A stretch of DNA of 64,000 nt from Streptobacillus notomytis (GTDB taxonomy: Bacteria; Fusobacteriota; Fusobacteriia; Fusobacteriales; Leptotrichiaceae). The translations under genes and the position numbers were made by a program. Each line of letters starts with the position of its first letter. Within the stretch, counting starts at the first letter, position 1. Of the stretch, positions 56,241-64,000 are shown one piece after another. Under the pieces are notes generated by a model. The model searched no databases. It was not told the DNA's origin and saw only the letters and a list, made by a program, of their open reading frames with translations. Location of the stretch: assembly GCA_001612575.1 (NCBI GenBank), contig LJRV01000165.1:34449-98448 (forward strand), read 5' to 3'.

Positions 56241-57239
56241 TTATACATCTCCTTGTTTTTTTCTTTTTGTGTCTATTGCATCTATAAACATATTCTCTTT
56301 TCTTAAATTTTTATGATAACATGCAGAGGCTATCATTGCAGCATTATCTGTGCAATATTCAAATTTAGGAAATAATATATCTAATCCTTTAAAGTGTTCA
56401 GAATTAATTATAGCTTCACGTATAGCTTTATTTGCCGAAACTCCTCCAACTACAGATATACTCTTAATATTTTTTTCTTTACTTGCCTTTGATAACTTAT
56501 CTATTAAAACTTCTATAATCTTATCTTGGAATGTTTTTGCAAGATCTTCTTTACTAAAATCTTCGCCTTTCATTCTCTTTTTGTTTACATAATTAGTAAT
56601 AAATGTTTTTATACCACTAAAACTAAACTCATAATCTGAAACTTTTGGAGTAGGTATCTCAAAACTATTATTACCCATAATTGCCAATTTTTCAAGTAGA
56701 GGACCACCAGGATATTCAAGTCCTAGTATTCTTGCGACTTTATCATAAGCCTCTCCTATGGCATCATCAAGAGTTTCTCCAAGTAATGTTAAATCCTTAT
56801 TTTCATTAACTAAGTATAGTGATGTATGACCACCTGATGCAACTAAAGTTAACATAGGAAGTTTTGGTTCATAATCTATAAAAGTTGAAAAAATATGACC
56901 ATCAATATGGTTTATAGGAATTAAAGGTATATTATTTGACAAACTTAATCCTTTTGCAAACATTAATCCAACTAAAAGAGAACCTATTAATCCAGGAGTG
57001 TTGGTAACAGCTATGTATGAAATGTCGCTAATTTTACAATTAGCTTCTTTAAGTGCTTTATCATAAACAGTTAATATATTTTCTATATGATGTCTTGAAG
57101 CAATTTCTGGAACTACTCCACCATATTCCTTATGTATATCTATTTGACTTGCGATAATATTACTTAACACATTTTTACCATCTTTTAATATGGCAACAGA
57201 TGTTTCATCACAAGAACTTTCAATAGCTAAAATCAACAT
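56241..57239 (-). CDS. tsaD: tRNA N6-threonylcarbamoyladenosine transferase TsaD
   Basis: 332 residues of the Kae1/TsaD family. The N-terminus ILAIESSCDETSVAIL, VPEIASRHHIENI, the metal-binding pair in INHIDGHIFS, LVASGGHTSLYLV, DDAIGEAYDKVAR and the C-terminal CTDNAAMIA are all present. It attaches the threonylcarbamoyl group to A37 of ANN-decoding tRNAs and is essential in most bacteria. The length is normal. It is transcribed from a promoter that overlaps that of the divergent phosphatase gene. The DUF4912 gene follows with no gap. Confidence 0.97.
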   Translation of the reverse strand: MLILAIESSCDETSVAILKDGKNVLSNIIASQIDIHKEYGGVVPEIASRHHIENILTVYDKALKEANCKISDISYIAVTNTPGLIGSLLVGLMFAKGLSLSNNIPLIPINHIDGHIFSTFIDYEPKLPMLTLVASGGHTSLYLVNENKDLTLLGETLDDAIGEAYDKVARILGLEYPGGPLLEKLAIMGNNSFEIPTPKVSDYEFSFSGIKTFITNYVNKKRMKGEDFSKEDLAKTFQDKIIEVLIDKLSKASKEKNIKSISVVGGVSANKAIREAIINSEHFKGLDILFPKFEYCTDNAAMIASACYHKNLRKENMFIDAIDTKRKKQGDV

Positions 57240-57263
57240 ATTATATACCTCTTTTCTGTTTTC

Positions 57264-57292
57264 ATTTTAACAAATTTGTATAAACTTGTAAA
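57264..57292 (-). promoter_or_regulatory. tsaD promoter
   Basis: On the minus strand TTTACA (57292-57287), a 17-base spacer and TAAAAT (57269-57264). Its -35 overlaps the -35 of the divergent promoter by five bases, so the two promoters cannot be occupied at once. Confidence 0.6.
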
Positions 57293-57314
57293 GGGAAATA
57301 TATTGTGTTAAAAT
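57286..57314 (+). promoter_or_regulatory. Promoter of the histidine phosphatase gene
   Basis: TTGTAA (57286-57291), a 17-base spacer and TAAAAT (57309-57314). It is divergent to, and shares -35 bases with, the tsaD promoter. Confidence 0.6.
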
Positions 57315-57343
57315 GGTAGTAATTAAAAGTTTTGGAGGTAGAA

Positions 57344-57904
57344 ATGATAGTATATTTAGTAAGACATGGGAAAACGGAATGGAACCTTGAAGAAAGAATA
57401 CAAGGTTGGGAAGATTCTCCATTACTACCTGATGATAAATCACATGAAAAAGCAGCTGAAAAATTAAAAGGAATACATTTTGATTATGTTTGTAGTAGTG
57501 ATTTAGGAAGAGCTGTTGAAACTAAGAGAAGAATATTAGAAATACTTGGAATAAAAAATGAAGGAAATGAACATCCGGAATTTAGAGAAGTTGGTTTTGG
57601 CGTGTTAGAAGGACTTCCTATAGAAATTCTTAAAAGTAAGTATGCTGATTTATGGAAAAAATATAAAACGTATTCAGAAGATTTTGTACCCTCAGATTTT
57701 TTTGAAGGATTTGAGAGTGTAAAAGATGTTAAAGCAAGAGCTTTAAATAAGCTTGGTGAATTAAAAGGAATATATGGAGAAAATGCAACTATATTAGTTG
57801 TTGCACATGGTTCTATCATGTCTATACTAGAACATAATGGTAAAGAGTTAGATGAACCGGCAGTGATTATAGAAAATGGAGGAGTTTTAAAATTAGAAAT
57901 TTAA
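57344..57904 (+). CDS. Histidine phosphatase family protein
   Basis: 186 residues of the phosphoglycerate mutase-like superfamily. The catalytic motif is VRHGKTEWN (RHG at residues 7-9), with a second Arg in SSDLGRAVET, the acid Glu in FREVGFGVLEG, and the second catalytic His in VVAHGSIM. It is likely a cofactor-independent-type small phosphatase (GpmB/CobC-like). A TTG at 57332 is in frame but contains the ribosome binding site GGAGG, so ATG 57344 is the start. It stands alone, divergent from tsaD. Confidence 0.88.
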   Translation: MIVYLVRHGKTEWNLEERIQGWEDSPLLPDDKSHEKAAEKLKGIHFDYVCSSDLGRAVETKRRILEILGIKNEGNEHPEFREVGFGVLEGLPIEILKSKYADLWKKYKTYSEDFVPSDFFEGFESVKDVKARALNKLGELKGIYGENATILVVAHGSIMSILEHNGKELDEPAVIIENGGVLKLEI

Positions 57905-58076
57905 ACGTCTAATGAAATACTAAGTTTTAACAATGAATAATTCAAAGTTTAGTGATATATAATCAGAACATACCAAGAGAAAAAGATAAGAACTTTTTCT
58001 TCATAACTCCTTTTTAAGGCCGTTTCACCGACGGCTTTTTTATTTACTATGTAATATATAATTTGAAGATTTTCCC
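57905..58076 (+). ncRNA. Intergenic region with possible small RNA
   Basis: About 170 bases without an ORF. A TATAAT at about 57956-57961 is followed by a hairpin AGAAAAAG/CTTTTTCT near 57978-58000 and then a GC-rich terminator hairpin GCCGT/ACGGC with six T (58019-58041). The terminator is 115 bases beyond the phosphatase gene, which is far for a normal gene terminator. A transcript of about 75-80 bases starting near 57967 would have two hairpins and a U tail. No known RNA family is recognised. The -35 is poor. Confidence 0.3.
58016..58043 (+). terminator. Terminator before ftsK
   Basis: A GC-rich 5-bp stem GCCGT/ACGGC extended by A:T and G:T pairs, a 7-base loop TTCACCG and six T. It may end the phosphatase transcript or the possible small RNA. 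Confidence 0.8.
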
Positions 58077-58105
58077 TTTAAAAAATGTAGTAGATATGTT
58101 AAAAT
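58077..58105 (+). promoter_or_regulatory. Promoter of the ftsK-mreB group
   Basis: TTTAAA (58077-58082), a 17-base spacer and TAAAAT (58100-58105) preceded by TGT (extended -10). The ribosome binding site AGGAGG is about 18 bases downstream. Confidence 0.5.
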
Positions 58106-58132
58106 TAAAGTAATGTATTTTAGGAGGAAAAT

Positions 58133-60622
58133 ATGTCTAAATATAAGAAAAGTAAGAAGAGTATAAATAAAAATATAAATAATAACAACCCTAATGTATG
58201 GATAAATGCAATTATACTAATAATAGCAGTATTTTTACTTGGATTAGTTTTAATGGAAAGATTTATATCTACGGATACTTTTATAGAAACTTTATTAGGC
58301 TTAATAGTTGCAAACCTAAAGATAGTTTTTGGTAAAACGGTAGAGATATTCCTTTTATTAGTAATAAGTTTTAATTTTTTAGCTATTAAAAATAGGAAGA
58401 ATATAAGAGCTATGCCTCTAATAAGAAAAATAATGTGGGTTCTTGCATTTATGTTCTTATCAGTTAGCTTAACTATATTTAATCTAGGTAAAATAACAGA
58501 AACTACAATGTTTGAAGCAGGACAGGAAATATTAGCAAATGCCTTTATGTATAAAGGTGGTGGGATAATAGGGGCTGTACTTTCTATACCATTTTTTTCT
58601 GTGATAAATAAGACTTGGTTTTTTGTTTTAACTGTTGCACTTTTTATACTTACTTCTTTTTTTGCTATGGGTAAGACTATTAGATTAATATATCTAAATA
58701 TAACTAACACACTAGATTATTATTCAAGCGAAGAATATTTAAATAAGAAGAAAATAATTGAAGCAAAGAAAATTTATGAAAAGAGATTACAGGAAGCAGA
58801 AGAAAAACAATTTGAAGAAAACTTTGTAAACTACTTTGTAAATAAGACTAATAAAAAGTTAGATGATGAGATATTCAAAAAATTAGATGAAGATAAGATT
58901 GAAGAAAATAAGGAAGTAGAATATTATAGCGAAAAAGAATTGAGCGCTAAGCAAAAAGAATGGAATAAATATTATGATAGAATGCTTGAAATTAGAAAGT
59001 ATGAAATAGAAAAATCTAAATTAGAGCAAGAAAAAAAAGCTCTTCAAAAAATGGCAGAAGATAATTATGAAGTTTTAAATAAAAAAGAGGAACAAGAAGA
59101 ACAAATAGAAATACCTGAAATAGAAGAAATTATTGAACATAATAAAGTAGTAGAAGAAATTCAAGAAAACTTAGAGTTTGAAGAAGAAATAGAGGAAATT
59201 GAAAAAGTAGAAGAAAAAATAATTCCAGAACCGATTCAAGCTATAGATAGAGAAGAATTAAAGGTTGCACTTTCAGAAGTGTTTAAGGATAAGAGTATGG
59301 ATCCTGAAAAAATATCTGAAATGAAGAAGGAAATAGAAAAAAATATAGAAAATTTAGAAGAAGTATTAAGAAATTTTGGAGTAGATGCAAAGGTTGTAGA
59401 TTATGGAACGGGACCAACTATTACAAGATATGAGATAAAAATACCTAAGAATGTAAGAGTTAAAAAGGTTACTGAACTTGAAGATGATATAGCTATGTAT
59501 TTAAAGGCTGAAAGAATAAGAATAGAAGCCCCTATTCCTGGTAAGGATGCTATAGGTATAGAAACTCCAAATAAGATCAAAGAACCAGTATATTTTTCTA
59601 ATCTTATAAAATCAAGAGAACTTGATCAAGGAATATTACCTGTAGTATTAGGTAAGGATATAGTTGGGAATAATAAGATTATAGATATTGCAAAACTTCC
59701 TCATCTATTAATAGCAGGAACTACAGGAAGTGGTAAATCAGTTTGTATTAATACCATAATTTCATCATTAATAAGTAAGAAAAGTGATGATGAAGTTAAG
59801 TTCATAATGGTGGACCCTAAAATGGTTGAACTTATGCCATATAATGGTATAGCACATTTATTAACCCCTGTTATTATAGATCCCAACATGGCAGCTATAG
59901 CACTTAAATGGGCTGTTAATGAAATGGAAGAGAGATATAAGAAGCTTGCAAGTCTTGGGCTTAGAAATATAGAGGCGTATAATAATAAATATGCTAAGGA
60001 AAAGTTGCCATATATAGTGATAATAATAGATGAGTTAGCAGATTTAATGATGGTATCTTCAAATAATGTAGAACAATCTATAGCAAGAATAGCTCAAAAA
60101 GCTAGGGCTATAGGTATACATTTAATAGTTGCAACTCAAAGACCTTCTGTTGATGTAGTAACAGGTATGATTAAAGCGAATCTTCCAAGTAGAATATCAT
60201 TTGCTCTAAGATCTAATACAGATTCAAGAACTATTTTAGACCAGGTTGGAGCAGAAAAATTACTTGGCATGGGAGATATGTTATTCTTGGATAATGGTAA
60301 GGCTAAACTTGAAAGAGTGCAAGGTGCATATATATCAGATGATGAAATTAATAGATTAACAGATATTATTAAGAGTAAGAAAGTTGCGGTATATAATAAT
60401 GAGATATTGGTTGAAGAAGAACAGAATAATAATATGAGAGATCCACTTTATGAAAAAGCAGTTGAAATAGCTAAAAGAAATAATATAGATAGATTATCCA
60501 TTTCATTATTGCAAAGAGAATTAAGTACAGGATTTAACAGAGCTTCAAAATTATGTGAAGAACTTAGAAATAATGGTGTTATTGACGAACAAAATAGATA
60601 TATAAATTCAGAACTAGATTAA
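58133..60622 (+). CDS. ftsK: DNA translocase FtsK/SpoIIIE
   Basis: 829 residues. Four N-terminal membrane helices (within residues 20-190) are followed by an acidic, Glu/Lys-rich linker (about 195-370). Then comes the motor: Walker A GTTGSGKSVC near 529, Walker B YIVIIIDELADLMMV near 630, and RAIGIHLIVATQRPSVDVV. The C-terminal winged-helix gamma domain (LSISLLQRELSTGFNRASKLCEEL) reads KOPS-like DNA signs. It pumps chromosomal DNA through the division septum. It starts a unit with mreB 13 bases later, behind its own promoter. Confidence 0.97.
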   Translation: MSKYKKSKKSINKNINNNNPNVWINAIILIIAVFLLGLVLMERFISTDTFIETLLGLIVANLKIVFGKTVEIFLLLVISFNFLAIKNRKNIRAMPLIRKIMWVLAFMFLSVSLTIFNLGKITETTMFEAGQEILANAFMYKGGGIIGAVLSIPFFSVINKTWFFVLTVALFILTSFFAMGKTIRLIYLNITNTLDYYSSEEYLNKKKIIEAKKIYEKRLQEAEEKQFEENFVNYFVNKTNKKLDDEIFKKLDEDKIEENKEVEYYSEKELSAKQKEWNKYYDRMLEIRKYEIEKSKLEQEKKALQKMAEDNYEVLNKKEEQEEQIEIPEIEEIIEHNKVVEEIQENLEFEEEIEEIEKVEEKIIPEPIQAIDREELKVALSEVFKDKSMDPEKISEMKKEIEKNIENLEEVLRNFGVDAKVVDYGTGPTITRYEIKIPKNVRVKKVTELEDDIAMYLKAERIRIEAPIPGKDAIGIETPNKIKEPVYFSNLIKSRELDQGILPVVLGKDIVGNNKIIDIAKLPHLLIAGTTGSGKSVCINTIISSLISKKSDDEVKFIMVDPKMVELMPYNGIAHLLTPVIIDPNMAAIALKWAVNEMEERYKKLASLGLRNIEAYNNKYAKEKLPYIVIIIDELADLMMVSSNNVEQSIARIAQKARAIGIHLIVATQRPSVDVVTGMIKANLPSRISFALRSNTDSRTILDQVGAEKLLGMGDMLFLDNGKAKLERVQGAYISDDEINRLTDIIKSKKVAVYNNEILVEEEQNNNMRDPLYEKAVEIAKRNNIDRLSISLLQRELSTGFNRASKLCEELRNNGVIDEQNRYINSELD

Positions 60623-60635
60623 AGAGAGGAAAAAT

Positions 60636-61694
60636 ATGTTTAAAAATATAATTAAGGCATTAAAAAGGAACTTTGTTTTAAATAAAGATGTTAAAGACAT
60701 AGGAATAGATTTAGGAACTGCTAATACTGTACTTTATGTTAAAGGAGAAAATATAGTAATAAATGAACCTACATATGTTGCAATAAATACAAAAGCAGAA
60801 GATAGTATAGAATTTATTGGAAAAAAAGCTAAAGAAATAATGGGAAGAACTCCAGGATATATGGAAGTAAAAAGACCTTTAAAAAATGGGGTTATATCTG
60901 ATTATGAAATTACTGAAAAAATGTTATCTATTTTCCTAAGTAAAATTAAAAAAGGAGAACTATATAACGATAGAGTAATAATATGTGTACCAAGTGGAGT
61001 TACTCAGGTTGAAAGACGTGCAGTTGTTGATGCGGTTAAAGATGCAGGAGCTAAAGAAGTTTATCTTATTGAAGAACCTATAGCAGCAGCAGTTGGTGCA
61101 GGAATAGATATGTTTGAACCTAAGGGACATTTAATAGTTGATATAGGTGGAGGAACTACAGAAATAGCCTTTATAGTTTCTGGAGGTGCTGCAAAAACTC
61201 ATTCTATTAAAACAGCAGGGGATCAATTAAATTTAGATATAATGGAATATGTTAGAGATAAATTTAATTTAAATGTAGGTGAAAAAACAGCAGAAGATTT
61301 AAAAATTTCTGCAACTAATTCAAATGACTTAGAAGAACTATTTCAAATTAAAGGAGCTGAATCTGTAACGGGCATACCTAAGGAAATTAAAATTTCTGTA
61401 AAGGAAGTTAATGATGCTATTAATAAGAGTATAGATCATATAATATATGAGATAGATAAGGTTATTGAAGAAATTACACCAGAAATAGCTGCTGATATAT
61501 ATGAAACAGGTATATATCTATCTGGTGGAGGAGCAAGTATAAAAATATTAAAAGATAAAATAGAAGAGAAGTTCAAATTAAAAGTTACGGTATGTAACGA
61601 ACCTATATACGCTGTAATAAATGGGATAGCAAATATATTCCAAGAATTTGAAAAATACAAAAATATGCTACTCCCAACTACGAATGAATATTAA
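60636..61694 (+). CDS. mreB: Rod shape-determining protein MreB
   Basis: A 352-residue actin homologue. The phosphate loops are DIGIDLGTANTVLYVKG and VDIGGGTTEIAFIVSGG. The block IICVPSGVTQVERRAVVDA and the C-terminal YLSGGGASIKIL are characteristic. It forms filaments under the inner membrane that guide peptidoglycan synthesis and so keep a rod shape. No mreC or mreD is adjacent, which is less common. AGAGAGGAAAA lies before the ATG. scpB follows 8 bases later. Confidence 0.96.
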   Translation: MFKNIIKALKRNFVLNKDVKDIGIDLGTANTVLYVKGENIVINEPTYVAINTKAEDSIEFIGKKAKEIMGRTPGYMEVKRPLKNGVISDYEITEKMLSIFLSKIKKGELYNDRVIICVPSGVTQVERRAVVDAVKDAGAKEVYLIEEPIAAAVGAGIDMFEPKGHLIVDIGGGTTEIAFIVSGGAAKTHSIKTAGDQLNLDIMEYVRDKFNLNVGEKTAEDLKISATNSNDLEELFQIKGAESVTGIPKEIKISVKEVNDAINKSIDHIIYEIDKVIEEITPEIAADIYETGIYLSGGGASIKILKDKIEEKFKLKVTVCNEPIYAVINGIANIFQEFEKYKNMLLPTTNEY

Positions 61695-61702
61695 GGGGAA
61701 AT

Positions 61703-62236
61703 ATGAAATCAGATTTAGAAGCAATTTTATTTATCTCTAAAGAAAGTATAAGTCTTTCAGAATTATCATCTTTTTTTAAAGTAAATGAAGATGAAATGAA
61801 AAAAGTTATAGAAGAATTAGTTGATGATTATAAAGAAAAAGGAATAAATGTATGTTTTGAAAATGAAGAAGTTTTTTTAAGAACTAATGCTTTAAAAGGT
61901 GAGCTTATTAAAAACTTTTTCACTCCAGAACTTAAATTAAGAAAACTATCTAAATCTTCTTTTGAAGTTTTAGCTATAATTGCATATAAAGGACCTATAA
62001 CTAAATCTGAAATAGAGGAAATTAGAAGTTCTGGTGCAGATCATATTATACCTGTACTACTTGATAAGAAGCTAATATATATTAGTGGTAGAAAAAAAAC
62101 TTTAGGTAACCCTAATCTATATGAAGTAACTGAGGATTTTTATGCTTATTTAGGTATAGGAAATAAAGATGAATTACTAGAATTTGATAAAAGTAACTGG
62201 CTTATGAACAGAAAGGAAGAAGATGAGAATAAATAA
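61703..62236 (+). CDS. scpB: Segregation and condensation protein B
   Basis: 177 residues with the two winged-helix domains of ScpB: LEAILFISKESISLSELSSFF at the start and FEVLAIIAYKGPITKSEIEEIR in the second half, with GNPNLYEVTEDF near the end. ScpB binds SMC and ScpA in the condensin complex. scpA is not in this window. The stop overlaps the next gene by 14 bases, and the pairing of scpB with an Rsu-type pseudouridine synthase is common in many bacteria. Confidence 0.95.
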   Translation: MKSDLEAILFISKESISLSELSSFFKVNEDEMKKVIEELVDDYKEKGINVCFENEEVFLRTNALKGELIKNFFTPELKLRKLSKSSFEVLAIIAYKGPITKSEIEEIRSSGADHIIPVLLDKKLIYISGRKKTLGNPNLYEVTEDFYAYLGIGNKDELLEFDKSNWLMNRKEEDENK

Positions 62237-62909
62237 GTATATAGCTGAATCTGGATTTTGTTCCAGAAGAAAAGCTGATGATTTAATTATAGAAGGTAGA
62301 GTAACTATTAATAAGAATATTGCTGTTATAGGTAGTGAAGTAGAAGATGGCGATATAGTTAGAATAGATGGAGAAAAGGTTACAGTAAAAAAAGAATACG
62401 AATACTATATTCTAAATAAGCCTAAAAGAGTATTATGCTCTAATGAAGATAGACAAGGAAGAACACTTGCTGTAGATTTAATTAAGTCTAAGAAAAGATT
62501 ATTTACTTATGGTAGATTAGACTATATGACAGAAGGGCTAATAATAATTAGTAATGATGGGAATATATATAATAATGTTATGCATCCTAAGAAAAAATTA
62601 TACAAAAGTTATGTTGCAAAAATAGATAGTGATATAACTGATGATCATATAGAAGCTTTAAAACATGGAGTAGTTATTGAAGGACAAAGAACTCTTCCTG
62701 CAAAAGTTAAGGTTATAACTAAAAGAGAAGTAAGGGTTGCTATACATGAAGGAAGAAATAGACAGATTAGAAAAATGTTTGAAGTTTTAGGTTATACAGT
62801 TAAATCTTTAACAAGGGTAAAGGTTGGGGAACTTTCACTTAAAGGATTGGAAACTGGAAAATATAGAAAAATGACAGAAGAAGAAATTAAGTATCTTAAA
62901 AGTCTATAA
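62223..62909 (+). CDS. Pseudouridine synthase, RsuA/RluB family
   Basis: 228 residues. The N-terminal S4 domain (RINKYIAESGFCSRRKADDL) is followed by the synthase domain with the catalytic Asp in YGRLDYMTEGLII near residue 99. Then come MHPKKKLYKSYVAKI and the final EGRNRQIRKMFEVLGY. It isomerises uridine in 23S (RluB) or 16S (RsuA) rRNA; the neighbour scpB favours RluB. The start lies inside scpB. It is followed by a terminator and promoter P4. Confidence 0.93.
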   Translation: MRINKYIAESGFCSRRKADDLIIEGRVTINKNIAVIGSEVEDGDIVRIDGEKVTVKKEYEYYILNKPKRVLCSNEDRQGRTLAVDLIKSKKRLFTYGRLDYMTEGLIIISNDGNIYNNVMHPKKKLYKSYVAKIDSDITDDHIEALKHGVVIEGQRTLPAKVKVITKREVRVAIHEGRNRQIRKMFEVLGYTVKSLTRVKVGELSLKGLETGKYRKMTEEEIKYLKSL

Positions 62910-62911
62910 TA

Positions 62912-62945
62912 AAATATGAGAATTTTAAAGTTCTCATATTTTTAA
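62912..62945 (+). terminator. Terminator before the autotransporter gene
   Basis: A perfect 11-bp stem AAATATGAGAA/TTCTCATATTT with an 8-base loop, followed by further T and A. It ends 8 bases before the TTGACA of promoter P4. Confidence 0.85.
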
Positions 62946-62948
62946 ATG

Positions 62949-62978
62949 TTGACAAAACGAGTTGGGGGGGGGTATAAT
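62949..62978 (+). promoter_or_regulatory. Poly-G spacer promoter P4 (predicted phase-variable)
   Basis: TTGACA (62949-62954), AAACGAGTT, nine G (62964-62972), TATAAT (62973-62978). The spacer is 18 bases; eight G would give 17. It drives the trimeric autotransporter gene. The non-G part of the spacer differs from P1-P3, while the core boxes and the first AAA are the same. Confidence 0.85.
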
Positions 62979-63010
62979 TGAGGAAATAAAAAGTATAATA
63001 AGTCGTTACA

Positions 63011-63053
63011 AGGAGGGGAAGATTGCACAACCTTATTGTGTGCATTAAAGATG
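63011..63053 (+). promoter_or_regulatory. Ribosome binding site and start codon bridged by a hairpin
   Basis: A strong AGGAGGGG (63011-63018) lies 32 bases before the only convincing ATG (63051), too far for normal use. Between them TGCACA (63024-63029) pairs with TGTGCA (63039-63044). Folding this hairpin leaves about 5 bases on one side and 6 on the other, bringing the site to a usable 11-base distance. An alternative is the in-frame TTG at 63036. Confidence 0.5.
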
Positions 63054-64000
63054 AGAAACATTAATTTGATTAAAATTCTTTTATTAATTTCTGTAATTAC
63101 CTATACAAATACAAGTTCAAATATAAGTGTAGAGGATAATAAAGTAAAAATAGGAAGTGAAGCAAAAAACAATGGAGATAAATCAATAGCTATAGGATAT
63201 AAGGCAGAAGCTGAAAAGCAAGAATCTATAGCAATAGGATCAGAGGCAACCTCTAAAGCAACTAGTGGTATATCTATAGGAAAAGGAGCTAAAACAGAAG
63301 GTCTTAATGGTGCTGAAAGCTCAGATACAATAGCAATAGGGACAAACTCAAAGGCTCATTCAAATAATGCTATAGCAATAGGAAATAAAGCTGAGGCGAA
63401 TACAACAGATAGTATAGCAATAGGTAAAAGTTCAAAAACTGATGGACAAAATGCCATATCAATAGGAGCAGAAAGTCAGGCTAATTCAGGATCTATAGCA
63501 TTAGGAAAAAAGGCTATAAGTCACAATAAGGGAATATCTATAGGAGAGGAAACTCATTCACAACTTAATGGAGTAGTAATAGGTCATAGAGCTAAGTCTA
63601 GTGGTTCATATAGTGAAAATAACGTGGCTATAGGAGCAGATAGTAAAATAGATGATGATCTATTTGGAGCAACAGCTTTAGGTAGTAATGCAAAAGTCGA
63701 GTCTGATCATTCTGTTGCGTTAGGTTCATATTCAGTAGCTAAAAAGAATGATGAAGAAAGACTGGGATATGATGCATTAACTAATGAAACAGTTAAGTTA
63801 GAAGATAAATTGACAGATGATCAAAAGAAAAAGTATACAGATTTAAAAAATGAAATTGAAAAATTATTACAAAGTGCTGAAACTGAAGATAAAGTTAACA
63901 TGGTTCCTAACTCTAGCAATAAAATGCAAAAAATTATAAAAAATGGAACAAATATTGATGAAAAATATAGAGAATACTCAAAAATAGCAAGTGCTTGGAA
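63051..64000 (+). CDS. Trimeric autotransporter adhesin, YadA type (partial)
   Basis: The gene runs past the window end; about 316 residues are visible. A signal peptide (MRNINLIKILLLISVITYTN) is followed by a YadA-like head made of about 13 repeats of 13-20 residues with the core SIAIG or close variants (AIAIGNKAE, SIALGKKAI, GISIGEETH, ATALGSNAK). These form the left-handed beta-roll of trimeric adhesins. From about residue 230 (KKNDEERLGYDALTN) it changes to a polar helical region. The anchor domain is outside the window. Such proteins bind host matrix or cells. It lies alone behind P4. A TTG at 63036 would add five residues. Confidence 0.9.
   Translation, partial: MRNINLIKILLLISVITYTNTSSNISVEDNKVKIGSEAKNNGDKSIAIGYKAEAEKQESIAIGSEATSKATSGISIGKGAKTEGLNGAESSDTIAIGTNSKAHSNNAIAIGNKAEANTTDSIAIGKSSKTDGQNAISIGAESQANSGSIALGKKAISHNKGISIGEETHSQLNGVVIGHRAKSSGSYSENNVAIGADSKIDDDLFGATALGSNAKVESDHSVALGSYSVAKKNDEERLGYDALTNETVKLEDKLTDDQKKKYTDLKNEIEKLLQSAETEDKVNMVPNSSNKMQKIIKNGTNIDEKYREYSKIASAW

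Noticed and set aside
63023..63064. Leader peptide starting at TTG 63023 close behind AGGAGGGG
   Set aside because: It would be 13 codons and overlap the adhesin start in another frame. TTG starts are rare here and there is no attenuator-like structure downstream. It is kept only as a minor alternative to the bridging hairpin.

Overview
The window is very AT-rich, densely coded DNA from a small-genome Gram-negative anaerobe. Gene content and protein style (clostridial-like single-chain PurL, GPH symporter, split transketolase, TmcAL, MreB and EnvC beside outer-membrane barrels and a YadA-type trimeric autotransporter) point to the Fusobacteriota, most likely a Leptotrichiaceae member of the Streptobacillus/Sneathia/Caviibacter kind. 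This assignment is inference from protein resemblance. No rRNA, tRNA, CRISPR array or intact mobile element was seen.

Layout. 1-232 is the end of pyrG. 277-5074 is an overlapping DNA-maintenance operon (S4 protein, recF, DciA-like protein, mfd). 5196-16563 is a purine operon purL-purE-(unknown membrane protein)-purC-purF-purM-purN-purH-purD. 16647-19433 is a secreted pullulanase behind a promoter that overlaps a cre/LacI-type operator. 19478-23498 (minus) is a decaying cassette: an intact ABC exporter, a beta-propeller gene with a nonsense codon, and a frameshifted papain-like peptidase gene. 23745-32614 holds cardiolipin synthase, UppP, a HemZ-like radical SAM protein, small membrane proteins, hydrolases and an orphan PTS IIC. 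32704-34500 is a first cluster of small outer-membrane barrel genes. 34534-36474 is a graveyard of broken accessory genes (KilA-N, N6 DNA methylase). 36642-51480 is metabolism and division (alpha-glucan hydrolase, OYE, TmcAL, GPH symporter, transketolase, FtsX, EnvC, phosphosugar mutase, methyltransferase). 51530-55308 holds two HSL-type hydrolases and a second barrel cluster. 55344-62909 holds DUF4912, tsaD, a phosphatase, ftsK, mreB, scpB and a pseudouridine synthase. 63051 to the end is the head of a trimeric autotransporter.

The most striking system is a set of four promoters (32638, 33848, 53534, 62949). Each has a perfect TTGACA and a perfect TATAAT separated by a spacer that ends in a run of 9-11 G. 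All four drive surface-protein genes and sit close behind terminators. Slippage in the G run would change the spacer (now 18 or 19 nt), so this looks like a phase-variable surface regulon controlled at the promoter. Six related barrel genes lie behind three of these promoters. One of them has lost its last four residues, the outer-membrane sorting signal, through a single stop codon. The autotransporter mRNA also appears to fold a hairpin between its ribosome binding site and its start codon.

The second unexpected point is purF. Its product lacks the N-terminal nucleophilic cysteine and two other glutaminase residues, and apparently two of the four Fe-S cysteines, although the PRPP-binding half looks intact. 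It may therefore work only with free ammonia.
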